Made by a program: the position numbers and the translations under genes. Positions 1 to 7,477 of a stretch of 10,864 bases of DNA are shown one piece after another. Each line of letters begins with the position of its first letter. The first letter of the stretch is position 1. The notes beneath the pieces were generated by a model that saw only the letters and a program-made list of their open reading frames with translations, searched no databases and was not told the DNA's origin. The stretch lies in contig PWZC01000409.1 of the NCBI GenBank assembly GCA_003567615.1, forward strand, positions 1 through 10,864, written 5' to 3'. Source of the stretch: Gemmatimonadota bacterium (GTDB taxonomy: Bacteria > Gemmatimonadota > Gemmatimonadetes > Longimicrobiales > Gaopeijiaceae).

Positions 1-145
1 CCCGCTCCACCCGGCTCAGCACGTCCCGGATCACCCGGAGGCTCGTCACCGCCTCGCCCAGGAGATCCTTGGCCATGTTGAGGGGCTCCCGAGCCGTCTC
101 CTTCACCAGACGTGAGCGGTTCCGGGCCAACACCCGCCGGATCAT
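1..145 (-). CDS. In-frame C-terminal continuation of UbiB after a stop (partial, runs off left edge)
   Basis: Read on the minus strand from the ATG at 143-145, this stretch is open for 48 codons to the window edge. It is in the same frame as the ubiB gene upstream; only TGA CTC TTC separates them. The encoded segment is charged and helical in character (it includes KETAREPLNMAKDLL and VIRDVLSRVER). UbiB/ABC1 proteins normally continue past the LEGxGxxxDxxFN region into a charged helical stretch and then membrane helices, so I read this as the normal C-terminus cut off by the TGA. It may be expressed by reinitiation (the ATG lies 6 bases after the stop), by readthrough, or not at all. No good Shine-Dalgarno sequence is visible; an AAGGA lies about 16 bases upstream. 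It could instead be an unrelated small gene, but the shared frame argues against that. Confidence 0.55.
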   Translation of the reverse strand, partial: MIRRVLARNRSRLVKETAREPLNMAKDLLGEAVTSLRVIRDVLSRVER

Positions 146-151
146 GAAGAG

Positions 152-1387
152 TCAGTTGAAATCCTTGTCATAGCGGAATCCGATCCCCTCCAGGAGGACC
201 GCCGCACGGAAGAAGTAGACCAGTTCCTGGGGAAGGAGGAGGGGCCAGGTGTAGAAGGTATCCCAGGCCTGCTGGATGATCTCCTGAACCCGCTCCCGGT
301 GGGTGGTACGGGCCCGCTCCATGATGCGCATGACTTCGGTGGCGGCCTCCCGGATGTCGCCGCGCGCCACCTCGGGTGAGATCATTCCCAGGCGGTACAT
401 CCCGTTGATCATCCCGTCCAGGTCCTCCCGCTCCACGGCGAGCGCCACCGAGAGGATGCTGTCCCGGGTCCACCGGGGCACCTCCAGCGCCATCCCCCAG
501 TCCAGCACCACGATACTCCCGGCCGAGTCCACCAGGAGGTTGCCCGGATGGGGGTCGGCGTGAAGGAAGCCCTCCAGCATCATCATCTTGAGGTAAAGCT
601 CCGCCAGCCGCTCCATCACGTCGTTGAACTCCAGCTCTCCCGAGGCGAAGCGCTCGTGAAGGCGATCCATCTTCGTGCCCTTCATGAACTCCATGACCAG
701 CACGCGCCGGGTGGATACCCCCTGGATCACCAGAGGCGCCCGGACCCGGGGCTCCTTCCGGAAGAGACGGCGGAAGCGCTCCATGTTCTCCGCCTCGCTC
801 CGGAAGTCCATCTCCTCCCGGACCCGGACGGCAAACTCCCGGAACACATTGGTGATCCCTCGCACCTGGTGGGTGGGAAAGAGGACGTTGACCCAGAATA
901 GGAGTCGAAAGGACAGGTCCAGGTCCAGCGTGACCATCTCCTCCACACCGGGACGCAGGACCTTGATGGCCACCTCCTGCCCACGATAGCGCCCCCGGTG
1001 AACCTGACCCAGGGAGGCGGCGGCCATGGGCTCGTCGTCGAACTCCTCGAAGACCTCCGCCAACGGTCGCCCCAGTTCAGCCTCCACCACCTCGCGGGCC
1101 GCCGACGCCGGGATGGGCGGGACCTGATCCTGGAGGGTTCCCAGGGTGGAGAGGTAGGGCTCGGGAACGAGGTCGGCCCGGGCACTGAAGATCTGGGCCA
1201 GCTTGATGAAGGTAGGACCCAACCCGGCGATGACCGCCACGAGCCTGCGGGCCCGATCCTCGTGGTGGCCCTCGGTCCGTGGCGCCGGTCCACCCAGGAG
1301 GAGGAAGCGGCGTCGATCCCGGAGGAATGCCCAGAGGAAGGGGAAGAGGCGCAGCGCAATCAGGGCGCCGCGGACAGTCCGCCTCAT
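152..1387 (-). CDS. ubiB: UbiB/ABC1 (AarF) family atypical kinase, apparently truncated
   Basis: This 411-residue protein belongs to the ABC1/ADCK/UbiB family of atypical kinase-ATPases, which act at membranes and in many bacteria support ubiquinone or other isoprenoid-lipid pathways. Visible motifs in order: a KxGQ-like element read as KLAQ (residues 62-65), the alanine-rich loop AAASLGQVH (122-130), the VAIK lysine (142), the EMDF segment (192-195), the catalytic loop ADPHPGN (277-283) and a DFG-like DWG (296-298). Lys62 and Gln65 of KxGQ are kept but Gly is Ala. The protein ends right after the YDKDFN motif, where family members normally continue with a helical stretch and membrane helices; the frame stays open beyond the TGA. 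The ATG overlaps the ybeY stop as ATGA, so translation is probably coupled. The family call is secure. The substrate is unknown, and the symbol denotes the family only. Confidence 0.88.
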   Translation of the reverse strand: MRRTVRGALIALRLFPFLWAFLRDRRRFLLLGGPAPRTEGHHEDRARRLVAVIAGLGPTFIKLAQIFSARADLVPEPYLSTLGTLQDQVPPIPASAAREVVEAELGRPLAEVFEEFDDEPMAAASLGQVHRGRYRGQEVAIKVLRPGVEEMVTLDLDLSFRLLFWVNVLFPTHQVRGITNVFREFAVRVREEMDFRSEAENMERFRRLFRKEPRVRAPLVIQGVSTRRVLVMEFMKGTKMDRLHERFASGELEFNDVMERLAELYLKMMMLEGFLHADPHPGNLLVDSAGSIVVLDWGMALEVPRWTRDSILSVALAVEREDLDGMINGMYRLGMISPEVARGDIREAATEVMRIMERARTTHRERVQEIIQQAWDTFYTWPLLLPQELVYFFRAAVLLEGIGFRYDKDFN

Positions 1388-1923
1388 CGAGGGACACCGC
1401 CTGGGCCCCGACGGCCCTGGTCGGGCGCATCAGACGGGGAGGGGCCTCGGTGGGGGGATGGACCCGACGCGTCGGCGGACTCCCGGTACTCCGCCAGGAT
1501 CTCGGTCACCAGCTCCTCCTGACGGCGATAGTGTGGACTGACGGGTCGCGCCGCCGGGTCCTCGGGGTGATCCCACCCCAGGGTGTGGAGGAGCCCGTGC
1601 ACCACCAGGCGCACCAGTTCCTCCGCCTCCGGCACCCCTTCCTCCCGTGCCTGCCGGCGCGCCTGTTCCAGCCCCACGTACAGGTCGGCGTGGGGCGGCT
1701 CCCCGGGCCCGTGCAGTTGAAAGGATAGGACGTCGGGAATCCAGTCGTGATCCAGATGGACCCGATTCATCCGACGGGCCTCCTCGTCGGAGAGGAAGGC
1801 GACGGAGACCTCCGCCGCCAGGTGGCTTTCCGACTCCAGGGTGAGGCGTATGGCCAACTCCAGGAGAGCGTGGGGAATCGGGTCTCCCGATGGGACGCTC
1901 AGGTGAATCACCGCGCCGGTCAC
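1384..1923 (-). CDS. ybeY: Endoribonuclease YbeY, rRNA maturation factor
   Basis: YbeY is a zinc-dependent single-strand endoribonuclease involved in 16S rRNA 3'-end processing and ribosome quality control. The protein has 179 residues. The metal site H3xH5xH is intact as HGLLHTLGWDH (His109, His113, His119), and the upstream DVLSF motif is present (64-68). The arginine that is important in E. coli (Arg59) is replaced by Leu57 in the aligned block MNRVHLDHDWIPDVLSF, and the usual Thr before DVLSF is Pro63. The last 30 or so residues form a Ser/Pro/Gly-rich tail beyond the usual domain of about 150 residues. The start is GTG at 1921-1923, overlapping the pgpH stop as GTGA; the stop overlaps the ubiB ATG. 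The order phoH-pgpH-ybeY is widespread in bacteria and supports the call. Confidence 0.93.
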   Translation of the reverse strand: MTGAVIHLSVPSGDPIPHALLELAIRLTLESESHLAAEVSVAFLSDEEARRMNRVHLDHDWIPDVLSFQLHGPGEPPHADLYVGLEQARRQAREEGVPEAEELVRLVVHGLLHTLGWDHPEDPAARPVSPHYRRQEELVTEILAEYRESADASGPSPHRGPSPSDAPDQGRRGPGGVPR

Positions 1924-4334
1924 GGGAGCCGACCGGCTTCCGCCGGGACGCCGTTCCCCTCGGGGCCGGAGGGATCCTCCTCCACGCCGCCGGGGTCGGA
2001 GTCTCCGGTCCCTCCCTCACCCTGCGCCGGATCGGCAGTCGCCGGTCCGGCATCGCCGACCTCCCCATCGCCCTCGCCGTCGGCTCCAGGTGCCTGCGCC
2101 TGGGTCAGATGCTTGGTAGTGGGATAGTCGATGCGGTGATGGTACAGACCGGCCAGAACCTTCTCGAACTGACGCTTCAGGATCCCGACCTCCCGAAGAG
2201 TGAGGGGGGCCTCGTCCAGTTGCCCCGCCCGGATCTTCCCATCCACGATATTCTCGATGAGGGAGCGGACACGGGTGGGGGTGGGATCCTTGAGGCTCCG
2301 GGTGGCGGACTCAACCGAGTCGGCCAACATGACAATGGCCGTTTCGCGGCTCTGGGGCTTGGGGCCGGGATATCGGTAGTCGGCCACCTTCACCTCGGCC
2401 GCCTCCCCTGCTTCCTTCCGGGCCCGGTCCAGGAAGTAGGCGATTTCCTGGGTCCCGTGGTGCTCCGGTATGAAATCGGTGAGAACGTCGGGGAGCTTTG
2501 CCTCGCGGGCCAGGCGGATCCCCTCGGTGACGTGCTCCCGCACCAATGCCGCCGAGGTGGCCGGCTTGAGTTTATCGTGGGGGTTCCGCCCCGCCGGCTG
2601 GTTTTCGATGAAGTACTGGGGCTTCAGCATCTTTCCCACGTCGTGATAGTAGACGCCGACGCGGCAGAGGAGTCCATTGGCGCCGATGGCGTTGGCCGCC
2701 GCCTCCGACAGGTTCGCCACGTTGATGGTGTGGGCGTACGTCCCCGGAGCCTCCATGGAGAGCCGCTTCAGGAGGGGCCGATTGGGGTCGGCCCACTCCA
2801 GGAGGGTCTGATCGGTCGTGATCCGGGTGAACCACTCGAAGACCGGGAGGAAGCCCATGGCCAGGATGGCACTCACCACGGCGTTTCCACCGGCCCAGGC
2901 CAGGGCCATCCCCACCGTCCGGGCTTCCCGGCCGGTCACGATGCCGAGGGCACCGATGGAGGCCAGGTACGCCCCGGCGATGATGGCGATGAAGATCCAC
3001 GTCTGGGCTCGGCGGCGAACCGCTCGGACCGAGAGGGCGGCGGCGGCCCCGGCGATGAAGACCGGGGCCCACGCGTGGACCGCCTGGAAGGGGAGCTGCA
3101 CCCCTACCAGGACGGTGAGAACCCCTACCAGGATGAGGGCCAGACGCCCATCCCACAGCACGGCCACGGCCAGCGCCGCGAAGGCGATGGGGAGCGCCTC
3201 GGGGGGAACCTGATTCGCCGCCACCACCCCCGCCGCCACGGCAAAGGTGAAGATGATGAGGGCCTGCAGGAGGACCCACCGGAAGTTGTGGTACACCTCC
3301 GACCGGAAGAAGAAGAGGAGGAACCCGAAGGCCCCGAGGATCAGGACGTTCAAGAGAATGCTTCCCAGGAAGGGGACCGCCTGAAGGCCCCGATCCTCGA
3401 GCCGACCGGCCGCACGCAGCGCCTCCTCGTAGGCCTGCAGTCGCTCCACCTCCGTCTCGCCCACCTGCTGGTTCGCCCGCACCACCGCCTCACCCTGGAG
3501 GACGGTGGCCCGGTTCGTGGGAACCGCGCGCCGAGCCGCATCCCGATCCCGCTCGGTGGCCTCGGCATCGAAACGGAGTGTGGGATTCATGAAGCGGATC
3601 AGGGTCAGGCGCAGCAGCTCGTCCCCCTCCGACGAGGCCTGGGGAGGAAGAAGGCGCGCCACCCGCTGATAGAAGTCCACCGAGGTCATGACCGAGTCCC
3701 GGGACACGTACCGCTCCTCTCCCTCCGGATCCACCACCAGAAGCCGGCCCGGACCCAGGCTTTCCTGGCGCCCGCTCTCATCCAGGACACCCAGGGGGAG
3801 GAGTTCCTCCACAGCACGGATGGCCGTGCTCCGGAGCATGGCCCGGGAGTCGTCGGTCAGAAGGAGATTCCGCTGGGCGACGGAAGCGGCGATCCCCAGA
3901 TCCGACAGCCCCTGGGACAGGGCCCGGTCCGGATCGGCTCGCTCCTGGGCATCCAGGGCAAGCTGGAAGAAGTTCTCGAGGGAGGCACGCATGCTCAGCG
4001 CCGCCTCGGGCTCGAGGCGGAAGGTGGGCGGAACCGATGCGGCCGCCGCCGCCCTCTCCCGTTCCAGGTCGTCGGGGTTCTTGGGCACACCGAAGGTGAG
4101 GGACGCGATGACGTCCTCGTCAGCCACCATGCCCGCCTGGAAGCGAGCGACCTCGCGCCCCGGGTCCGGGGGAAAGAGCAGGGTGACGCTCAGCGCCAGG
4201 AGAAGGAGGAGCCCGATCCGGCTTCCATGGTGAATGGCGCCGTCGGGCCACCGATTCCGCGGAGGTCCGGAGAGGCGGGCCAGGGGGGTCGGACCCGCAG
4301 ACGTGGAGCGGGGCGCCCCCGACGACCGGGTCAC
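1920..4334 (-). CDS. pgpH: 7TM-HD family cyclic di-AMP phosphodiesterase (PgpH/YqfF-like)
   Basis: This 804-residue membrane protein has the architecture of the 7TMR-HD family, whose characterised member PgpH hydrolyses c-di-AMP to pApA. Domains in order: one N-terminal membrane helix (about 39-55), a large extracytoplasmic region (about 60-320), a block of hydrophobic helices (about 322-500), then a cytoplasmic HD domain (about 525-735). Metal-binding candidates are His535, the HD pair His564-Asp565 in YYHDVGKM, His601, His625-His626 and Asp672. After about residue 745 comes a Gly/Asp/Glu/Pro-rich tail of roughly 60 residues that is probably disordered. The start is GTG at 4332-4334, overlapping the phoH stop as GTGA; the stop overlaps the ybeY GTG. 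Its presence implies c-di-AMP signalling in this organism, although no cyclase gene is in the window. The family is certain; the c-di-AMP substrate is inferred from relatives. Confidence 0.9.
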   Translation of the reverse strand: MTRSSGAPRSTSAGPTPLARLSGPPRNRWPDGAIHHGSRIGLLLLLALSVTLLFPPDPGREVARFQAGMVADEDVIASLTFGVPKNPDDLERERAAAAASVPPTFRLEPEAALSMRASLENFFQLALDAQERADPDRALSQGLSDLGIAASVAQRNLLLTDDSRAMLRSTAIRAVEELLPLGVLDESGRQESLGPGRLLVVDPEGEERYVSRDSVMTSVDFYQRVARLLPPQASSEGDELLRLTLIRFMNPTLRFDAEATERDRDAARRAVPTNRATVLQGEAVVRANQQVGETEVERLQAYEEALRAAGRLEDRGLQAVPFLGSILLNVLILGAFGFLLFFFRSEVYHNFRWVLLQALIIFTFAVAAGVVAANQVPPEALPIAFAALAVAVLWDGRLALILVGVLTVLVGVQLPFQAVHAWAPVFIAGAAAALSVRAVRRRAQTWIFIAIIAGAYLASIGALGIVTGREARTVGMALAWAGGNAVVSAILAMGFLPVFEWFTRITTDQTLLEWADPNRPLLKRLSMEAPGTYAHTINVANLSEAAANAIGANGLLCRVGVYYHDVGKMLKPQYFIENQPAGRNPHDKLKPATSAALVREHVTEGIRLAREAKLPDVLTDFIPEHHGTQEIAYFLDRARKEAGEAAEVKVADYRYPGPKPQSRETAIVMLADSVESATRSLKDPTPTRVRSLIENIVDGKIRAGQLDEAPLTLREVGILKRQFEKVLAGLYHHRIDYPTTKHLTQAQAPGADGEGDGEVGDAGPATADPAQGEGGTGDSDPGGVEEDPSGPEGNGVPAEAGRLP

Positions 4335-5323
4335 GAAGTCCCCTCCTCCGCGTCGGCGGCCTCGGCGTAGGCCCGTATGATATCCTTTACCAGTCGATGT
4401 CGTACCACGTCCGCTGCCTGCAGGTAGACGAAGGCGATCCCCTCGATGCCGGTGAGGATACGCTCGACCTGGAGGAGCCCGGAGTCCTCGCGGCGAGGAA
4501 GGTCAATCTGGGTCTTGTCGCCGGTGATGACCACCTGGGAGTTCAGTCCCAGACGGGTCAGGAACATCTTCATCTGCGCCGTGGTGGCGTTCTGAGACTC
4601 GTCCAGGATCACGAAGGCGTCGGACAGGGTGCGCCCCCGCATGTAGGCCAACGGAGCGATTTCGATGGTCCGGTCTTCCAGCGCTCGGGCCACCCGCTCC
4701 GCCGGCATCATGTCTTCCAGGGCGTCGTAGAGGGGGCGAAGGTACGGATCCACCTTCTCCTGCAGGTCACCAGGGAGAAACCCCAGGTTCTCGCCGGCCT
4801 CCACCGCTGGACGGGCCAGGATGATGCGCCGGACCTTCTTCCGGTAGAGGGCGTGCACGGCGGCGGCAACGGCCAGATACGTCTTCCCCGTCCCGGCCGG
4901 ACCGATCCCGATGACGATGTCGTGATCCCGGATCGCCTCCAGATAGCCGCCCTGCCCGGGAGAGCGGGGCGAGATGACCTTCCTGGACCCGGGGAGGGCG
5001 ATACGCAGGTCATCGCTCACCGTCGGGACCGCCGCTCCGGATGAGCGCCCTTCGAACTGATCAGCGAAGCGGGCCACGTCCTGGGAATCGAAGGGTGCCC
5101 GGAGGCGGGCCAGCTCGATGATGTGCTGGATCACCGGAACGGCCTGTTCCAGCCGCTCCACCTCTCCGGAGAGGATCAGATGGTCGCCCCGGAGGACGAC
5201 CCGGATGCGGAAGCGACGCGCCAACTCCTGGATGTTGGAGTCGTTCACTCCCGCCAGGAGGAGCTGATCCGCTCCCTCAGCGCTCAGACGATGTTCCACA
5301 ATGGTGCCGCTCGTGTCCGCCAT
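4331..5323 (-). CDS. phoH: PhoH-like ATPase (PhoL/YbeZ)
   Basis: This 330-residue P-loop ATPase is of the PhoH/YbeZ type. An N-terminal region of about 90 residues is followed by a linker and the ATPase core. The Walker A motif is GPAGTGKT (141-148) and Walker B is VILDESQN (238-245); GDKTQIDLPR (268-277) is a conserved family segment. In several bacteria YbeZ binds YbeY and acts in RNA or ribosome metabolism, which matches ybeY lying two genes downstream. The ATG at 5321-5323 has a purine-rich AGGGGGA immediately upstream, though close to the start. The gene lies only 28 bases beyond a strong hairpin that follows aspS, so its transcription depends on readthrough or on a promoter inside the aspS 3' end. 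The stop overlaps the pgpH GTG. Confidence 0.93.
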   Translation of the reverse strand: MADTSGTIVEHRLSAEGADQLLLAGVNDSNIQELARRFRIRVVLRGDHLILSGEVERLEQAVPVIQHIIELARLRAPFDSQDVARFADQFEGRSSGAAVPTVSDDLRIALPGSRKVISPRSPGQGGYLEAIRDHDIVIGIGPAGTGKTYLAVAAAVHALYRKKVRRIILARPAVEAGENLGFLPGDLQEKVDPYLRPLYDALEDMMPAERVARALEDRTIEIAPLAYMRGRTLSDAFVILDESQNATTAQMKMFLTRLGLNSQVVITGDKTQIDLPRREDSGLLQVERILTGIEGIAFVYLQAADVVRHRLVKDIIRAYAEAADAEEGTS

Positions 5324-5351
5324 GCTCCCCCTGCGTGTCGTCGGATCTCAA

Positions 5352-5376
5352 CGGTCGGGCCTCTCAGGCCCGACCG
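5352..5376 (-). terminator. Perfect 11-bp inverted repeat between aspS and phoH (terminator-like hairpin)
   Basis: The minus strand reads CGGTCGGGCCT, loop GAG, AGGCCCGACCG: an 11-bp perfect, GC-rich stem with a 3-base loop. It begins 6 bases after the aspS stop. Only TTGAG follows the stem, with no uridine run, so as an intrinsic terminator it is imperfect. It sits 28 bases before the phoH ATG, leaving no room for a complete promoter after it. It may be a partial terminator, an attenuator, or an RNA processing or stability element. Confidence 0.5.
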
Positions 5377-5382
5377 GCTCGT

Positions 5383-7248
5383 TCAGGCCGGGATCTCCGG
5401 ATCCGGCGCCGAAGCCGCCTTCTCGCCGGCCTCGGATCTCCGGCGCTCCAGGTGCAACTCAACCAACTCATCGGACCGCACCGGCGACGGCGCCCCCTCG
5501 AAGAGCGCCCGGGCCGCCGTGGTCTTGGGGAAGGCGATGACATCCCTCAGGCTCGGCGCCCCCAGAAAGTCCTTCACGATCCGATCCATCCCCAGCGCGA
5601 TCCCACCGTGCGGCGGTGCCCCGGAGGCCAGCGCCTCCAGGAGGAAGCCGAACTTCCGGTCGATCTCACCGTCATCCAGCCCCAGGAGCCCCAGGACCTG
5701 CCGCTGAACGGCAGGGTCATGGATACGAAGGCTCCCGGAGCCCAGTTCCGATCCGTTGTACACCAGATCGTAGGCAATTCCCCGCACCGAGAGGGGCTCC
5801 TCCGCCAGCCGGTCCGCGTCCTCCGGGTGGGGAAGCACGAAGGGGTGATGGTTGGCCCACATCTCCCCATCCTCCTCTTCGAAGAGCGGAAAGTCCAGCA
5901 CCCAGAGCCAGGCGTGGTCCCGGACCCGCGGGATTTCCAGGAGGCGGATGGCCGCTTCCCGGGTGGCGGAAAGGGCGGGAGAAGTGATCCGGTCCGGCCC
6001 TGCGGCCACCAGGAAGAGGTCGCCTTCCGCCGCCTCCAGCGCCGTCCAGTGCCCCGCGTCCAGCCAGCGGGAGAGGGGCCCGCTCCCTCCGTCCGCCGTC
6101 CGCTTCGCCCAGAGGAGGCCCGGTGCCCCGGCGGCCTTCGCCGCCGCCTCGATCTCCTCCACCTGTCGGCGGGACAGGGAGGCGCCGCCGGGGAGGCGGA
6201 ATCCCCGGATGCGGCCACCGCCCTCCACAGCGCCCCGTAGGATGGCCGAATCGGCCGTGCCCAGGACCCGGGACCAATCCCGGATTTCCAGCTCCCAGCG
6301 GAGGTCCGGGCGATCGGACCCGTACCGATCCATGGCCTCCGCCCACGTCAGTCGATGGAAGGGGGGAGCTGCGTCGATGCCGGAGATGTGGGCCAGCTCG
6401 CCCATGAGCCCTTCCACCCACTCCAGGATGTCGTCAGGCCCCACGAAGGCCGCCTCCAGGTCGATCTGGGTGAACTCGGGCTGGCGGTCGGCGCGGAGAT
6501 CCTCGTCCCTGAAGCAGCGCGCGATCTGCATGTATCGATCGAACCCCGCGGTCATGAGGATCTGCTTGTAGATCTGTGGACTCTGGGGCAGGGCGTAGAA
6601 CTCTCCGGGATGGACCCGGCTGGGCACCAGGTAGTCCCTCGCTCCCTCCGGCGTCCGCTTCGTGAGCATGGGCGTCTCAATCTCCACGAACCCGAGACCG
6701 TGGAAGTAGTTTCGCGTCGCCAGGATGAGGCGGTGGCGCAGAAGCAGGTTGTGCTGGAGTTCGGCCCGGCGAAGGTCGAGGTGGCGATAGCGCAAGCGAA
6801 GGTCCTCGGCGGGAAGCTCGTCGCCGGGACCCCGGTACACCGGAATGGCCGGGGTCTCGGCGTCGTTCAGGACCGTGAGGGTCCGCACCTGCAGTTCCAC
6901 ATCACCGGTGGAGAGCTCCGGGTTCCGCGCATCTTCAGGGCGAAGGCGGACCTCTCCCGTGAGTTGGATCACATCCTCGGCACCCAGGCGGTGGGCTGAA
7001 TCCAGAGCGTCCGCCTCGGTCCAGTCGGGCCCGAACGAGACCTGCAGAAGCCCGGAGCGGTCCCGAAGATCCACAAACAGAAGTCCCCCCAGATCACGGC
7101 GGCGGTGCACCCATCCGGCCAGCGTCACCTCCCGCCCGGCATCGTCGGCCCGGAGCGAACCTACCGCATCGGTTCGCAGGCGCGTGGAGAGGGGGGCGAC
7201 AGGGTCGGCGGATGGCTGGGAAGGAGGCGATGGGGTCCGGGAGCTCAT
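5383..7248 (-). CDS. aspS: Aspartyl-tRNA synthetase
   Basis: This 621-residue class II synthetase charges tRNA-Asp with aspartate in the cytoplasm. The N-terminal OB-fold anticodon-binding domain carries GWVHRRRDLGGLLFVDLRDR (45-64). Motif 1 is around FVEIETPML (187-195), motif 2 is FRDEDLRADRQPEFTQID (246-263), and motif 3 is GIALGMDRI (549-557). The bacterial-type GAD insertion occupies about 300-430. Leu53 in RRRDLGG matches E. coli Leu30; non-discriminating enzymes often have His here, so this one looks Asp-specific (an inference). A Ser/Pro-rich N-terminal extension of about 20 residues and a charged C-terminal tail of about 20 residues flank the core. The ATG has only a weak GGAA element upstream. 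The gene is first in the minus-strand cluster and divergent from rlmN. Confidence 0.97.
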   Translation of the reverse strand: MSSRTPSPPSQPSADPVAPLSTRLRTDAVGSLRADDAGREVTLAGWVHRRRDLGGLLFVDLRDRSGLLQVSFGPDWTEADALDSAHRLGAEDVIQLTGEVRLRPEDARNPELSTGDVELQVRTLTVLNDAETPAIPVYRGPGDELPAEDLRLRYRHLDLRRAELQHNLLLRHRLILATRNYFHGLGFVEIETPMLTKRTPEGARDYLVPSRVHPGEFYALPQSPQIYKQILMTAGFDRYMQIARCFRDEDLRADRQPEFTQIDLEAAFVGPDDILEWVEGLMGELAHISGIDAAPPFHRLTWAEAMDRYGSDRPDLRWELEIRDWSRVLGTADSAILRGAVEGGGRIRGFRLPGGASLSRRQVEEIEAAAKAAGAPGLLWAKRTADGGSGPLSRWLDAGHWTALEAAEGDLFLVAAGPDRITSPALSATREAAIRLLEIPRVRDHAWLWVLDFPLFEEEDGEMWANHHPFVLPHPEDADRLAEEPLSVRGIAYDLVYNGSELGSGSLRIHDPAVQRQVLGLLGLDDGEIDRKFGFLLEALASGAPPHGGIALGMDRIVKDFLGAPSLRDVIAFPKTTAARALFEGAPSPVRSDELVELHLERRRSEAGEKAASAPDPEIPA

Positions 7249-7298
7249 GGGCGTTCCAGTTGGGTCGCGTGGGTTTCGCGGCGGGGCGAAGGCGTGGA

Positions 7299-7373
7299 GG
7301 CCCCTCCGGGAAGGAGGAGGCCACAGGGTCCGGAGATGGCTCCGGCACCGCCAGGAGGGGACCTTCCGGAAGG
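7299..7373. repeat. Three consecutive inverted repeats in the aspS-rlmN divergent region
   Basis: Three short inverted repeats lie side by side. At 7299-7322, GGCC and CCTCC pair with GGAGG and GGCC around a 5-base loop with one bulged base. At 7330-7345, CCGGAG and CTCCGG flank a 4-base loop. At 7362-7373 is the palindrome CCTTCCGGAAGG. If aspS starts transcription near 7376, all three fall in its 5' leader and could fold in the RNA; the palindrome could also bind a dimeric protein. No T-box signature is seen. Confidence 0.4.
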
Positions 7374-7382
7374 AAAGGCGCT

Positions 7383-7411
7383 AAGTTAATGGGACCCTGG
7401 AGCGGGCTCAA
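7383..7411 (-). promoter_or_regulatory. Possible aspS promoter
   Basis: On the minus strand TTGAGC (7411-7406) and TAACTT (7388-7383) are separated by 17 bases. They match the sigma70 hexamers at 4 of 6 and 3 of 6 positions. This is the only AT-rich island in the 229-base divergent region. It would give a leader of about 130 bases. The match is weak and the assignment tentative. Confidence 0.28.
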
Positions 7412-7477
7412 GCGAATCTTCGGAGCCGACCTGCTCCATCCCGAGCCAATCCGTTCCATTCAACGCCGACCCGTTTC

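Noticed and set aside
152..154. TGA as selenocysteine or as a reassigned sense codon
   Set aside because: TGA ends seven other intact genes here, and UbiB has no known selenocysteine at this site, so a nonsense change, readthrough or sequencing error is more likely.
1890..4370. An 826-codon plus-strand open frame opposite pgpH
   Set aside because: It lies antisense to a well-supported 7TM-HD gene, its protein is rich in Gly, Arg, Pro and His with no recognisable domain, and long antisense frames are expected in GC-rich DNA.
7249..7400. T-box or other known riboswitch upstream of aspS
   Set aside because: No T-box consensus, specifier-loop layout or terminator/antiterminator pair is recognisable; T-boxes are mainly found in other phyla.
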